A stretch of DNA of 64,000 nucleotides from an uncultured beta proteobacterium. GTDB taxonomy: Bacteria > Pseudomonadota > Gammaproteobacteria > Burkholderiales > Burkholderiaceae_C. The translations under genes were made by a program, and so were the position numbers. The DNA lies in NCBI GenBank assembly GCA_903905735.1, contig CAIVHU010000170.1, positions 1 through 64,000 of the forward strand, written 5' to 3'. Of this stretch, positions 53,160 to 61,134 are shown piece by piece (the first letter of the stretch is position 1; the number at the start of each line of letters is the position of its first letter). The notes beneath the pieces are model-generated. The model saw only the letters and a program-made list of their open reading frames with translations, did no database searches and was not told where the DNA came from.

Positions 53160-53177
53160 TTCAATGGCACCTATCCC
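53160..53177 (+). other. Possible degenerate attR core
   Basis: TTCAATGGCACCTATCCC matches the tRNA-Met T-arm/acceptor segment TTCAAATCCACCTATCAC at 14 of 18 positions, in the place expected for attR (outside the arm repeats, before the flanking chromosome). Not exact, so uncertain. Confidence 0.35.
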
Positions 53178-53187
53178 AAGACACAAA

Positions 53188-53224
53188 AAACCCGCATCGG
53201 CCTAAAGCCTTTGCGGGTTTTTCA
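53188..53224. terminator. Rho-independent terminator at the island's right edge
   Basis: AAACCCGCATCGGCCTAAAG, then CCTTTGCGGGTTT, flanked by a run of A on the left and of T on the right, so it can serve both strands. It ends the DUF6172 gene and any rightward island transcript. Confidence 0.85.
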
Positions 53225-53245
53225 TTGGTGGGGTGGATTGGGCGA

Positions 53246-53560
53246 CTAATCGATGCTGTCGGCCTGTTCACCTGGCAGGCGGACCTTGCGAACGCCGGGC
53301 TTGGCAATGAGTTCCAGATAGAAAGCATCCGCGCCCTCTTGCGCGGCAGCGTCGATCAGGGCGGTGATGGTCGCGACATGAACGCCAGCTGCCACGTCCT
53401 GATTGAGGCCAAAGCGGCAGTCAAAGTCCCAAAAATCGACCCCTTCGGGCAGTGCCTTATTGCGTTCGCGCTTCATGTACTGGCGAATCTCGTGTTTGAC
53501 GGCTTCCAGAACGCGGTCGCGGTTTTTGCCTTCAATGTTGATTTTGAATGTCTTTTTCAC
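53246..53560 (-). CDS. DUF6172 family protein
   Basis: A 104-residue protein starting at a GTG (53558-53560) preceded by AAAGGA. It contains EGKNRDRVLEAVKHEIRQYM, LPEGVDFWDFDCRFG and FYLELIAKPGVRKV, the marks of this conserved small family of unknown role. First chromosomal gene after the island. Confidence 0.88.
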   Translation of the reverse strand: MKKTFKINIEGKNRDRVLEAVKHEIRQYMKRERNKALPEGVDFWDFDCRFGLNQDVAAGVHVATITALIDAAAQEGADAFYLELIAKPGVRKVRLPGEQADSID

Positions 53561-53774
53561 AATATCCTTTGAATCAAGTTGAACCCTGCCGACTATGGAC
53601 ACGCCGTATCACCGATGCCGGTCAACAACCTGCAGCCGCACGCCACAGCAGAATTCCCAGGGTAGCGATTATGCGACCAGCACATGCATACATCGACGTT
53701 GACCACGCCGTGTGTGTTACACCATGCACCCACGCCCGACGGCCAGCCACTCCTTTTGATCTTTTGAGCACACC

Positions 53775-55046
53775 ATGACCTTTTCTACTCTGGGCCTTTC
53801 GCCCGACCTGCTGGCCGCCGTTCACCACCTGGGTCACAGCAGTCCGACACCGATTCAACAAGCGGCCATCGTGCCAGCGCTGGCCGGGCGCGACATACTG
53901 GGCTCGGCGCAAACCGGCTCGGGCAAGACGCTGGCGTTTGCCCTGCCGCTGCTGCAGCGCCTGCAACCGACCACCAGCCGGGTGCGCCAGGCGCAGGCGC
54001 TGGTGCTGGTGCCCTCGCGCGAACTTGCGGCGCAGGTAGGCGAGGTGCTGCAAGCGCTGGCACAACACCTGCAGCAACGCGTGAAGGTGTCGGTTTTCTT
54101 TGGCGGCGTGTCGATCAACCCGCAATTGATGGGCCTGCGTGGCGGCACTGACGTGGTGGTGGCGACGCCCGGGCGACTGCTGGATCTGGTGGCGCACAAC
54201 GCGTTGAAGTTTGATCAGGTCAGCCTGCTGGTGCTGGACGAAGCCGACCGCATGCTCGACCTGGGCTTTGCGGACGAACTGGCTCAACTGCTGGCGCTGT
54301 TGCCCGCCCAGCGGCAGAACCTGTTTTTCTCTGCCACCTTCAGTCCAGCCGTTACCACACTAGCCAACACGCTGCTGGTGGATGCGGTGCGCGTCGAGGT
54401 GGATGCCACCCAGCAGCAGCCGGTAGAAATTATCCAGCGCGTAATCGCTGTGGATGCGGCCAAACGCACCCAACTGCTACGCCACCTGATCAAACAACAG
54501 ACCTGGCCGCGCACGCTGGTGTTTGTGGCGACCAAATTCGCCGCCGAGATTGTGGCCGACAAGCTGCGCAAAGGCGGCCTGACCGCGGAACCTTTGCATG
54601 GCGAGCTGAGTCAGGGCAAGCGTACCCAGGTGCTGACTGACTTCAAGCTCTCTCGCCTGCAGGTGGTGGTAGCCACCGATGTGGCCGCACGCGGACTCGA
54701 CATTGTCGGCCTGCCGGTGGTGGTGAACTTTGACTTGCCACGCTCCACGCAGGACTACACCCACCGCATTGGCCGCACCGGCCGGGCCGGTGAGCCGGGC
54801 CTGGCGGTGAGTTTTGTCAGCGCCACCACGCAAGCGCACTGGCGCTTGATTGAAAAGCGCCAGCAGGTCAAACTGGCGCTGGAAAGCGTTCCGGGTTTTG
54901 AAGCGCGAGAAGTCGCCCCACCCGCCTCTGCCTCGCCGGATGCGCCCGCCGGTATGGGCAGTGGCGGCATCAAAGGTCTGCGCCCGAGCAAAAAGGACAA
55001 GTTGCATGCTGCGGCGGCCTTGCAGGCCGGGCAGGGCAAGCCATGA
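53775..55046 (+). CDS. rhlE: DEAD-box RNA helicase, RhlE type
   Basis: A 423-residue ATP-dependent RNA helicase. Q motif SPTPIQQAAIVPAL; motif I AQTGSGKT (about 44-51); motif II VLDEADRMLDLGF; motif III FFSATF; motif VI YTHRIGRTGRAGE near 325. The short Lys/Ala/Gly-rich C-terminal tail is typical of RhlE. Likely acts in RNA decay or ribosome assembly. The 172 bp upstream contain no other feature that I could support. Confidence 0.93.
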   Translation: MTFSTLGLSPDLLAAVHHLGHSSPTPIQQAAIVPALAGRDILGSAQTGSGKTLAFALPLLQRLQPTTSRVRQAQALVLVPSRELAAQVGEVLQALAQHLQQRVKVSVFFGGVSINPQLMGLRGGTDVVVATPGRLLDLVAHNALKFDQVSLLVLDEADRMLDLGFADELAQLLALLPAQRQNLFFSATFSPAVTTLANTLLVDAVRVEVDATQQQPVEIIQRVIAVDAAKRTQLLRHLIKQQTWPRTLVFVATKFAAEIVADKLRKGGLTAEPLHGELSQGKRTQVLTDFKLSRLQVVVATDVAARGLDIVGLPVVVNFDLPRSTQDYTHRIGRTGRAGEPGLAVSFVSATTQAHWRLIEKRQQVKLALESVPGFEAREVAPPASASPDAPAGMGSGGIKGLRPSKKDKLHAAAALQAGQGKP

Positions 55047-55088
55047 CCTAAAATCAGCCACTTATCTCACAGCCTCTGGATGTACACC

Positions 55089-55541
55089 ATGAAACGCTGG
55101 TTGGTCATTTTCAAAATACCCCTTCTGCTGCTGGTCTTCTGCCTGATGGGCGTGGCCTGTCTGCTGCCTTCGGTGGCTGACGCACAAGGCCTGGTGCGTC
55201 CGTTTCCGACCGCCGCCTTGCGAGGCATGCTGGAGGTGACTGCGCCGCCCAACATCTTGATCAACGGCCAGTCCGAGCGCCTGTCGCCGGGTGCACGCAT
55301 CAAAAGCGCCAACAACCTGATCGTGATGTCGGGCACACTGGTGGGCCAGCAGTTGCTGGTCAACTATGTACGCGATGGCCAGGGCATGATTCATGATGTC
55401 TGGATCCTGACCCCCGCTGAGGCACAGGAAAAGCGCGCTGGGCTCGACACCATCACCAACATCCGCTTTGAGTCTTTGAACGTTCAGCCAGCCACCCCGA
55501 GCGGCACCCCCCCGGTGAACGCGGCTCCACCTCCCAATTAG
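55089..55541 (+). CDS. Exported protein of unknown function
   Basis: A 150-residue protein with a signal peptide (MKRWLVIFKIPLLLLVFCLM ... VADA) and a Pro-rich C-terminus. The middle part (PPNILINGQSERLSPGARI and SGTLVGQQLLVNYVRDGQGM) suggests a small beta domain. The ATG at 55089 gives a normal signal peptide; one at 55080 adds three residues. It lies 42 bp after the helicase gene. Confidence 0.75.
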   Translation: MKRWLVIFKIPLLLLVFCLMGVACLLPSVADAQGLVRPFPTAALRGMLEVTAPPNILINGQSERLSPGARIKSANNLIVMSGTLVGQQLLVNYVRDGQGMIHDVWILTPAEAQEKRAGLDTITNIRFESLNVQPATPSGTPPVNAAPPPN

Positions 55542-55659
55542 CGCCGGGTGGGCGCAACGCCGTCCCGGCAAAACAGCGCAGCATCACCCACCCCGGTGTC
55601 TGACCGGCTCCGGGTCACTCCATCCACCCGCACCCAGCGCCGGTTGCCCTTCATTGAAT

Positions 55660-55723
55660 TTATAAAAAATTGGCCTCTAGCCCTTATAAAACAAGGGCAG
55701 GCAGCTTCACTAAACATAGCAAT
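55660..55723 (-). repeat. Dispersed intergenic repeat upstream of miaB
   Basis: Leftward copy: AGCTGCCTGCCCTTGTTTTA, then TAAGGGCTAGAGGCCAATTT. It fills the middle of the 199-bp gap and ends 17 bp before the miaB start. Confidence 0.85.
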
Positions 55724-55740
55724 TTACCTGCGTATCCGTT

Positions 55741-57126
55741 ATGAGCAAAAAAGTCTTCATCAAAACCTATGGCTGCCAGATGAACGAGTACGACTCGGAC
55801 AAGATGAGCGATGTGCTGGGTGCCGCGCAAGGTTACGAGCCCACCGACAACGTCGAAGAGGCTGACCTGATCCTGTTCAACACCTGCTCGGTGCGTGAAA
55901 AGGCGCAAGAGAAAGTGTTCTCTGACCTCGGACGCGTCAAGCACCTGAAGAAAAAAGGCGCGCTGATTGGCGTGGGCGGCTGCGTGGCCAGCCAGGAAGG
56001 TGCGGCCATCATCGCCCGCGCACCGTATGTGGACGTCGTGTTTGGCCCGCAAACCCTGCACCGCTTGCCGCAGATGCTGGATGAACGTGCGCGCCTGAAC
56101 CGATCGCAGGTGGACATCAGCTTTCCTGAGATCGAGAAGTTCGACCACCTCCCGCCTGCGCGTGTGGAAGGTGCCAGCGCCTTTGTGTCAATCATGGAAG
56201 GCTGCTCCAAATACTGTAGCTACTGCGTAGTGCCCTACACGCGCGGCGAAGAAATTCACCGCCCGTTTGAAGACATCTTGGTGGAAGTGGCGGGCCTGGC
56301 CGACCAGGGTGTGAAAGAGATCACGCTGCTGGGCCAGAACGTGAACGCCTGGCGCGCCAAAATGATCAGCCACGCGGGTGCGGCGGCCGACACCGGCGAG
56401 ATGGCCGACTTTGCCACCTTACTCGAATACGTGTGCGACATCCCCGGCATCGAGCGCCTGCGTTACGTCACCAGCCACCCCAACGAGTTCACGCCCGCGC
56501 TGATTGCCGCCTACGACAAGCTGCCCAAGCTGGTCAGCCACCTGCATTTGCCGGTGCAACACGGCTCCGACCGTCTGCTAATGGCGATGAAACGCGGCTA
56601 TACCGCCATGGAATACAAGAGCACGGTACGCAAACTGCGCGCCATCCGCCCCAACATGGCACTGAGTTCCGACTTCATCGTCGGTTTTCCCGGTGAGACC
56701 GATGACGACCACGCCAAGCTCATGAAACTGATGGATGACGTGGGTTTTGACAACTCTTTCAGCTTCATCTTCAGCCCGCGCCCGGGCACACCGGCCGCCA
56801 ATCTGGCTGACGACACGCCGCATGCGGTGAAACTGCGCCGCCTCCAAGAGGTGCAAGCCGCCATCAACGCCAACATGGCGCGCATCAGCGCCGGTTTGGT
56901 CGGCAGCGTGCAGCGCATCCTGGTGGAAGGTGCCTCCAAACGCGACGGTGGCGAGCTGATGGGCCGCACCGAGTGCAACCGCGTGGTCAACTTCATCGGC
57001 CAGCCGCGCCTGATCGGGCAAATGGTGGATGTGACCATCACCGAGACGCGCACCTACACTCTGCGCGGCGAAGTGCTGACCCGAATGGATGCGCCCGCAG
57101 CCACCACTGACGATAGAATTTGTTGA
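55741..57126 (+). CDS. miaB: tRNA-2-methylthio-N6-isopentenyladenosine synthase
   Basis: A 461-residue radical-SAM methylthiotransferase acting at A37 of tRNAs reading UNN. The N-terminal cluster cysteines are in [21 protein letters not shown] and [10 protein letters not shown]. The SAM cluster is [19 protein letters not shown] near residue 160. A C-terminal TRAM domain ends the protein ([15 protein letters not shown]...YTLRGEV). Length is normal. Confidence 0.97.
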   Translation: MSKKVFIKTYGCQMNEYDSDKMSDVLGAAQGYEPTDNVEEADLILFNTCSVREKAQEKVFSDLGRVKHLKKKGALIGVGGCVASQEGAAIIARAPYVDVVFGPQTLHRLPQMLDERARLNRSQVDISFPEIEKFDHLPPARVEGASAFVSIMEGCSKYCSYCVVPYTRGEEIHRPFEDILVEVAGLADQGVKEITLLGQNVNAWRAKMISHAGAAADTGEMADFATLLEYVCDIPGIERLRYVTSHPNEFTPALIAAYDKLPKLVSHLHLPVQHGSDRLLMAMKRGYTAMEYKSTVRKLRAIRPNMALSSDFIVGFPGETDDDHAKLMKLMDDVGFDNSFSFIFSPRPGTPAANLADDTPHAVKLRRLQEVQAAINANMARISAGLVGSVQRILVEGASKRDGGELMGRTECNRVVNFIGQPRLIGQMVDVTITETRTYTLRGEVLTRMDAPAATTDDRIC

Positions 57127-57230
57127 CAGCGTTTCAGCCCGGCTGACCCACGCTGCACGTTATCGCGACTGGCAGCGGCATTCATGGTCACTGGCCGGTT
57201 ATTTTCAGGTCCTGACCGAATACGGGAACT

Positions 57231-58106
57231 ATGCACAAACGATCTTGTGGTCTGAAGCGGGTTGTGGCAGCCAGGTTCACCCTGGTCTGCGTGCTTAACC
57301 TGTGTTTGCTTGCACCAGCTGGGGCGGTGTTTCTGGGGCAGCAGGACACACCCCCACAAGACGCCTCTCAGGATCCCAACAGTGATTTGGTGCACACCAC
57401 TGTGCCTGCCGACCTCAGCGCTGAAGAATTGGCGGTCTGGCAAAGAGCTGCAGGCACCCCAATTGCCAAACCCGACCCCACCCAGCAGACAGATCACCCG
57501 GCGGCGGCACCTGCAGCGGCACCCACCCTGGCTGTCCAGGTGCCAGCGCCACACCCTGTTACAGCCTCTGCCCGATCTGCCGACAACGCAGATGCAGACA
57601 TGGGCCAATCGATTCACAGCGCCGTCAAGGAAAGTATTCGCCCGGTTTATGAACAGTTGGTCGAATCTGGCGCAGTGGAGACTTGGCACGATGTGAAAGC
57701 CAGTCTCGGGCTGGACAAACCTCAGTGGACCGAACATGACAAGGGCGGCGATCCGGCGAAGCCGCCCGGCCAGTGGGAGGCGTCCGGTGGCGGTGGCATG
57801 CAAGTCGCACCGCCGCCTAGAACCGAAGCGCAGGCAAAAATAGACCGCGAAATGGCCACCATGATGCGCGAGAAGCTGATTGACCAGATCACGCCCTGGG
57901 CAATCGGGCTGGTGGTGTTATACATCCTGGGTTATCTGGTCAAGCTGTTGGTGAGTTATGTCCGCTGGAAAACAGGTAAGCGCAACCAGCGCCGCATTGC
58001 CCGCGCGCAACGCCATACATCGCGCCGAATCCGTAGCGCCACCAAAACCACATCCAGTTCACCCAGCGCATCCAGCGCCAAAACCGGATCCAAAGAAACG
58101 GTGTGA
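57231..58106 (+). CDS. Membrane-anchored protein with Pro/Ala-rich linker, function unknown
   Basis: A 291-residue protein. An N-terminal signal-like helix (FTLVCVLNLCLLAPAGAV) is followed by a long Ala/Pro/Gln-rich stretch (about 40-120), an acidic helical part and a single membrane helix (about 225-245, WAIGLVVLYILGYLVKLLVS), then a very basic Ser/Arg tail. Unrecognised. Possibly an envelope or DNA-associated anchor; no neighbour gives a clue. Confidence 0.75.
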   Translation: MHKRSCGLKRVVAARFTLVCVLNLCLLAPAGAVFLGQQDTPPQDASQDPNSDLVHTTVPADLSAEELAVWQRAAGTPIAKPDPTQQTDHPAAAPAAAPTLAVQVPAPHPVTASARSADNADADMGQSIHSAVKESIRPVYEQLVESGAVETWHDVKASLGLDKPQWTEHDKGGDPAKPPGQWEASGGGGMQVAPPPRTEAQAKIDREMATMMREKLIDQITPWAIGLVVLYILGYLVKLLVSYVRWKTGKRNQRRIARAQRHTSRRIRSATKTTSSSPSASSAKTGSKETV

Positions 58107-58224
58107 CCCTGCCCGTTTTTTTGGCAGCGGGCTGGCGCGCGCGGCTGGTTTCCTTGATTCACGACAGATTGACAGGCCTCATTCAAGGTGAAAATAGCCG
58201 CAAATTTACCTATGGAGCCGTTAC

Positions 58225-58578
58225 ATGAGCCAATCGGACTCGCAACTTGCAGCCTTCAAAGCCATCAGTCAGGAAGCACAGAGCCTGCTTCGCATGCGGC
58301 AGACCAGCGACGTGCGCGATGCCATGGAGCGCATCCTTCACATCACACGCGTGCAAATCAATGCCAGGAACGCTGCGTTACGCGCAGCAGACCCGCAGGC
58401 CAGTGCAGCGAACCAGCCACCCGTCAGCTTCCAGGCCAAAATTAGCCAGACCCCTACCGAGAAGAGGTCCAGAATGATGTGGATCATTGTGCTGGCGCTG
58501 TGGGCTGCGGTGGGCTACATGGGATCGCAGCATTTCCACGAAATCTTCCAGCAGCCACCACAGGCAGCATCAAATTAG
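58225..58578 (+). CDS. Small tail-anchored protein, function unknown
   Basis: A 117-residue protein with a helical N-terminal 60 residues (AFKAISQEAQSLLRMRQTSD) and one membrane helix near the end (MMWIIVLALWAAVGYMGS). GGAG lies 7 bp before the ATG. No recognised family. A dispersed repeat begins at its stop codon. Confidence 0.75.
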   Translation: MSQSDSQLAAFKAISQEAQSLLRMRQTSDVRDAMERILHITRVQINARNAALRAADPQASAANQPPVSFQAKISQTPTEKRSRMMWIIVLALWAAVGYMGSQHFHEIFQQPPQAASN

Positions 58579-58630
58579 ATAGCTGCCTGCGCTTATTCCA
58601 TAAGGGCTAGAGGCCAAAAAAGCTTATAAG
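58573..58630 (+). repeat. Dispersed intergenic repeat before ffh 3' end
   Basis: GATAGCTGCCTGCGCTTATT, then CCATAAGGGCTAGAGGCC, then AAAAAAGCTTATAA. In the convergent gap between the small membrane protein and ffh. Confidence 0.85.
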
Positions 58631-58640
58631 AATTGGCGGA

Positions 58641-60014
58641 TTAAAACGGCATCTTCGGCATGCCGCCCATGCCTTTCATGCCACCCAGGCGCTTCATCAT
58701 TTTCATCATGCCGCCGCCCTTCATTTTTTTCATCATGTCCTGCATCTGCTCAAACTCCTTGAGCATGCGATTGACTTCCTGCACCTGAACCCCGGCACCC
58801 GCAGCAATGCGGCGCTTGCGGGTGGCTTTGATGAGGTCGGGTTTACGCCGCTCCAGCGGTGTCATGCTGTGGATGATGCCTTCCTTGCGCTTGATGTCTT
58901 TCTCGACCCGGCCCATATCGACCTGACCGGCCTTGGCGGCCATGGCGGTCGGCAGCTTGTCCATCAGGCTGGAGAGGCCGCCCATCTGGCGCATCTGCTG
59001 GATCTGGCTCAAAAAGTCGTTCAGGTCAAACGCCGCACCGCTCTTGACCTTGGCGGCCAGCTTTTGCGCGCTGGCCAGATCGACCCCGGCGGTCACTTGC
59101 TCGACCAGCGCCAGAATGTCGCCCATGCCCAGCACGCGCCCGGCATGGCGTTCGGCATCAAACACTTCCAGACCATCGAGTTTTTCGCTGGTACCGGCAA
59201 ATTTGATTGGTGCACCTGTGATCTGCCGCACCGACAGCGCCGCGCCACCGCGTGAATCACCGTCGAGCTTGGTCAGAACGATGCCGGTCAGCGGCAGGGC
59301 TTCCTTGAAGGCTTTGGCGGTGTTGATGGCGTCCTGGCCCTGCATGGCGTCCACCACAAACAAGGTTTCCACCGGGTGGATGGCGGCGTGAAGGTCGCGG
59401 ATTTCGCGCATCAGCGCCTCATCTATGGCCAGTCGGCCCGCTGTATCCACCAGCAACACGTCAAAGTAATGCTTTTTGGCGTAGTCCAGCGCGGCCAGGG
59501 CGATATCCACCGGTTTTTGATCAGGCGTGCTGGGGAACCATTCGGCACCGACCTGCTTGGTGACCGTTTTGAGCTGCTCGATGGCGGCTGGGCGGTACAC
59601 GTCACCAGACACGGTGAGCACCTTCTTGCCACGCTTTTCCATCAGGTGCTTGGCCAGCTTGGCGGTGGTGGTGGTTTTACCCGCGCCCTGCAAGCCTGCC
59701 ATCAGAATCACAGCAGGTGGTTGCGCCGCCAGGTTGATGTCGGCCACACCGTCACCCATGGTCAGGGCAAGTTCCTTGTTGACAATGGATACCAGCGCCT
59801 GGCCCGGCGTGAGCGAGCCCAGCACGTCCTGGCCCAACGCTTTTTCTTTCACGCGGGCGATGAAGTCGCGCACCACAGGCAGGGCCACATCGGCCTCCAG
59901 CAGCGCCATGCGGACTTCGCGCAGCATGTCGGCCACGTTGGACTCGGTGATACGCGCCTGGCCCTTGATTTCCTTGACCAGCCGGGAGAGTTTGTCGGTG
60001 AGAGCAGATGCCAT
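58641..60014 (-). CDS. ffh: Signal recognition particle protein Ffh
   Basis: A 457-residue SRP54 GTPase that targets membrane proteins with SRP RNA. N domain from MASALTDKLSRLVKEIKGQA; G domain with MAGLQGAGKTTTTAKLAKHL, DTAGRLAIDEALM and VLTKLDGDSRGGAALS; C-terminal methionine-rich M domain ending in KKMKGGGMMKMMKRLGGMKG. The start at 60014 is set by homology; upstream codons are not family-like. Divergent from ypjD. Confidence 0.97.
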   Translation of the reverse strand: MASALTDKLSRLVKEIKGQARITESNVADMLREVRMALLEADVALPVVRDFIARVKEKALGQDVLGSLTPGQALVSIVNKELALTMGDGVADINLAAQPPAVILMAGLQGAGKTTTTAKLAKHLMEKRGKKVLTVSGDVYRPAAIEQLKTVTKQVGAEWFPSTPDQKPVDIALAALDYAKKHYFDVLLVDTAGRLAIDEALMREIRDLHAAIHPVETLFVVDAMQGQDAINTAKAFKEALPLTGIVLTKLDGDSRGGAALSVRQITGAPIKFAGTSEKLDGLEVFDAERHAGRVLGMGDILALVEQVTAGVDLASAQKLAAKVKSGAAFDLNDFLSQIQQMRQMGGLSSLMDKLPTAMAAKAGQVDMGRVEKDIKRKEGIIHSMTPLERRKPDLIKATRKRRIAAGAGVQVQEVNRMLKEFEQMQDMMKKMKGGGMMKMMKRLGGMKGMGGMPKMPF

Positions 60015-60092
60015 GTGGGAGTGTGTCCGGCGGGCGGAACCTGGGTTGGAGCCTTTGAGATAAGGCAAATGACAAAACGGTAAACTGTAGCC

Positions 60093-60899
60093 ATGATTTT
60101 ACCCAGTGCTTCTCCCCTGACATTGACGCTGTCTCTGGCCGCATCTGTGGCCTATGCAGTGTCTGCCACCGGTGCCTCGCGCCCGAGTCAGACCTTGTCG
60201 CGCGTGTCTGTGTGGCTGGCTTGGTCGTTACATGGTTTTTTGATCGCCTGGGGCCTCTGGGGCGGCGAGCGCCCACTGTTCGGGTTTGCGCCCGCGCTCT
60301 CCATCACCGCCTGGCTGGTCGGGTTGGTCTATGCAGTGGAAACCTTTGTATTTCCGCAGCTCAAAACACCCTGGATGTTGTCCGGCGCCGGGGCGGCGGT
60401 CGTGCTTCTGACGCTGATTTTCCCGGGTGAGCCGCTCAGTCCCAACCTGTCGGCCTGGCTACCGCTGCACTGGGCGCTGGGCATTGCGTCCTATGGCTTG
60501 TTTGCCGTGGCCGTGGTCCACGCCTGGATGATGACGCGCGCCGAGGCTCGCATCCGCAGCGCGGCTGACGGATTTACCGGCATGCCGTTGCTGACTATGG
60601 AGCGCCTGACCTTCCGCTTTGTCAATGTCGGCTTCATGTTGCTGACGGCTACGCTGATTGCCGGTTTTTTCTTTGGCAGTTACCTGTATGGTCCTGCACA
60701 CGCCATCAAGTGGGACCACAAGACCATCTTCTCGATATTCTCCTGGCTGACTTTTGGCGTGTTGCTGGTGGGACGTGCACGTTTTGGCTGGCGCGGTCGC
60801 AAGGCGATACGGGTGCTGTACTTTGGTACCGGCCTGTTGCTACTGGCTTATGTCGGATCACGCTTTGTGCTTGAGGTCGTCCTGGGGCGCACCTTGTGA
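60093..60899 (+). CDS. ypjD: CcsA/YpjD-type inner-membrane protein
   Basis: A 268-residue protein with eight or so membrane helices of the cytochrome c assembly (CcsA/CcmC) superfamily. WLPLHWALGIASYGLFAVAV near residue 128 and AIKWDHKTIFSIFSWLTFGV near 208 hold the histidines typical of haem-handling members. In proteobacteria this YpjD group, next to ffh, has no firmly known function. Its stop overlaps the next start (GTGA). Confidence 0.92.
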   Translation: MILPSASPLTLTLSLAASVAYAVSATGASRPSQTLSRVSVWLAWSLHGFLIAWGLWGGERPLFGFAPALSITAWLVGLVYAVETFVFPQLKTPWMLSGAGAAVVLLTLIFPGEPLSPNLSAWLPLHWALGIASYGLFAVAVVHAWMMTRAEARIRSAADGFTGMPLLTMERLTFRFVNVGFMLLTATLIAGFFFGSYLYGPAHAIKWDHKTIFSIFSWLTFGVLLVGRARFGWRGRKAIRVLYFGTGLLLLAYVGSRFVLEVVLGRTL

Positions 60900-61120
60900 G
60901 AGCCTTGCTCATCCTGGCTGCCGTGCTGGCTGGTGTCTGGCTCTGGCGCAATATCCGCGGTTCAGATGCCTCGGGCCAGTCTGCCAAGACCGACGAGCCT
61001 GTGCTGCAGGACATGGTGCGTTGCCGCCAATGCGGCATGCACATTCCCGGTAGTGAGGCGATAGTCGGCAAGCAGGGCAGCTACTGCAGCGCGGAGCATC
61101 TGCGCCTGTCAGAGTCCTGA
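60896..61120 (+). CDS. PP0621-like small membrane-anchored metal-binding protein
   Basis: A 74-residue protein from a GTG overlapping the ypjD stop. N-terminal membrane helix (LLILAAVLAGVWLW) then a soluble end with MVRCRQCGMHIPGSEAIVGK, then YCSAEHL, giving C-x2-C...C and histidine, a likely zinc ribbon. Homologues sit between ypjD and pilS in related genomes. Confidence 0.85.
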   Translation: MRALLILAAVLAGVWLWRNIRGSDASGQSAKTDEPVLQDMVRCRQCGMHIPGSEAIVGKQGSYCSAEHLRLSES

Positions 61121-61134
61121 TCAGCACTGCGCCA

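Larger units (their letters stand above)
33444..53185 (+). mobile_element. Integrated genomic island at tRNA-Met
   Basis: About 20 kb between the tRNA 3' end and the terminator before the DUF6172 gene. Signs of transfer: integrase beside a tRNA; AT-rich left half; an AlpA-like regulator, a resolvase and a DnaB-like helicase; R-M genes; no copy of the dispersed chromosomal repeat found on both flanks; matching TGGCGGTA-pair repeats at both ends. The right boundary is approximate: no exact copy of the tRNA 3' end was found there, only a degenerate one at 53160-53177. No conjugation genes were recognised. Confidence 0.85.

Noticed and set aside
53055-53249. 64-codon rightward frame at the island's right edge
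   Set aside because: It spans the arm repeats and the terminator; no coding features.
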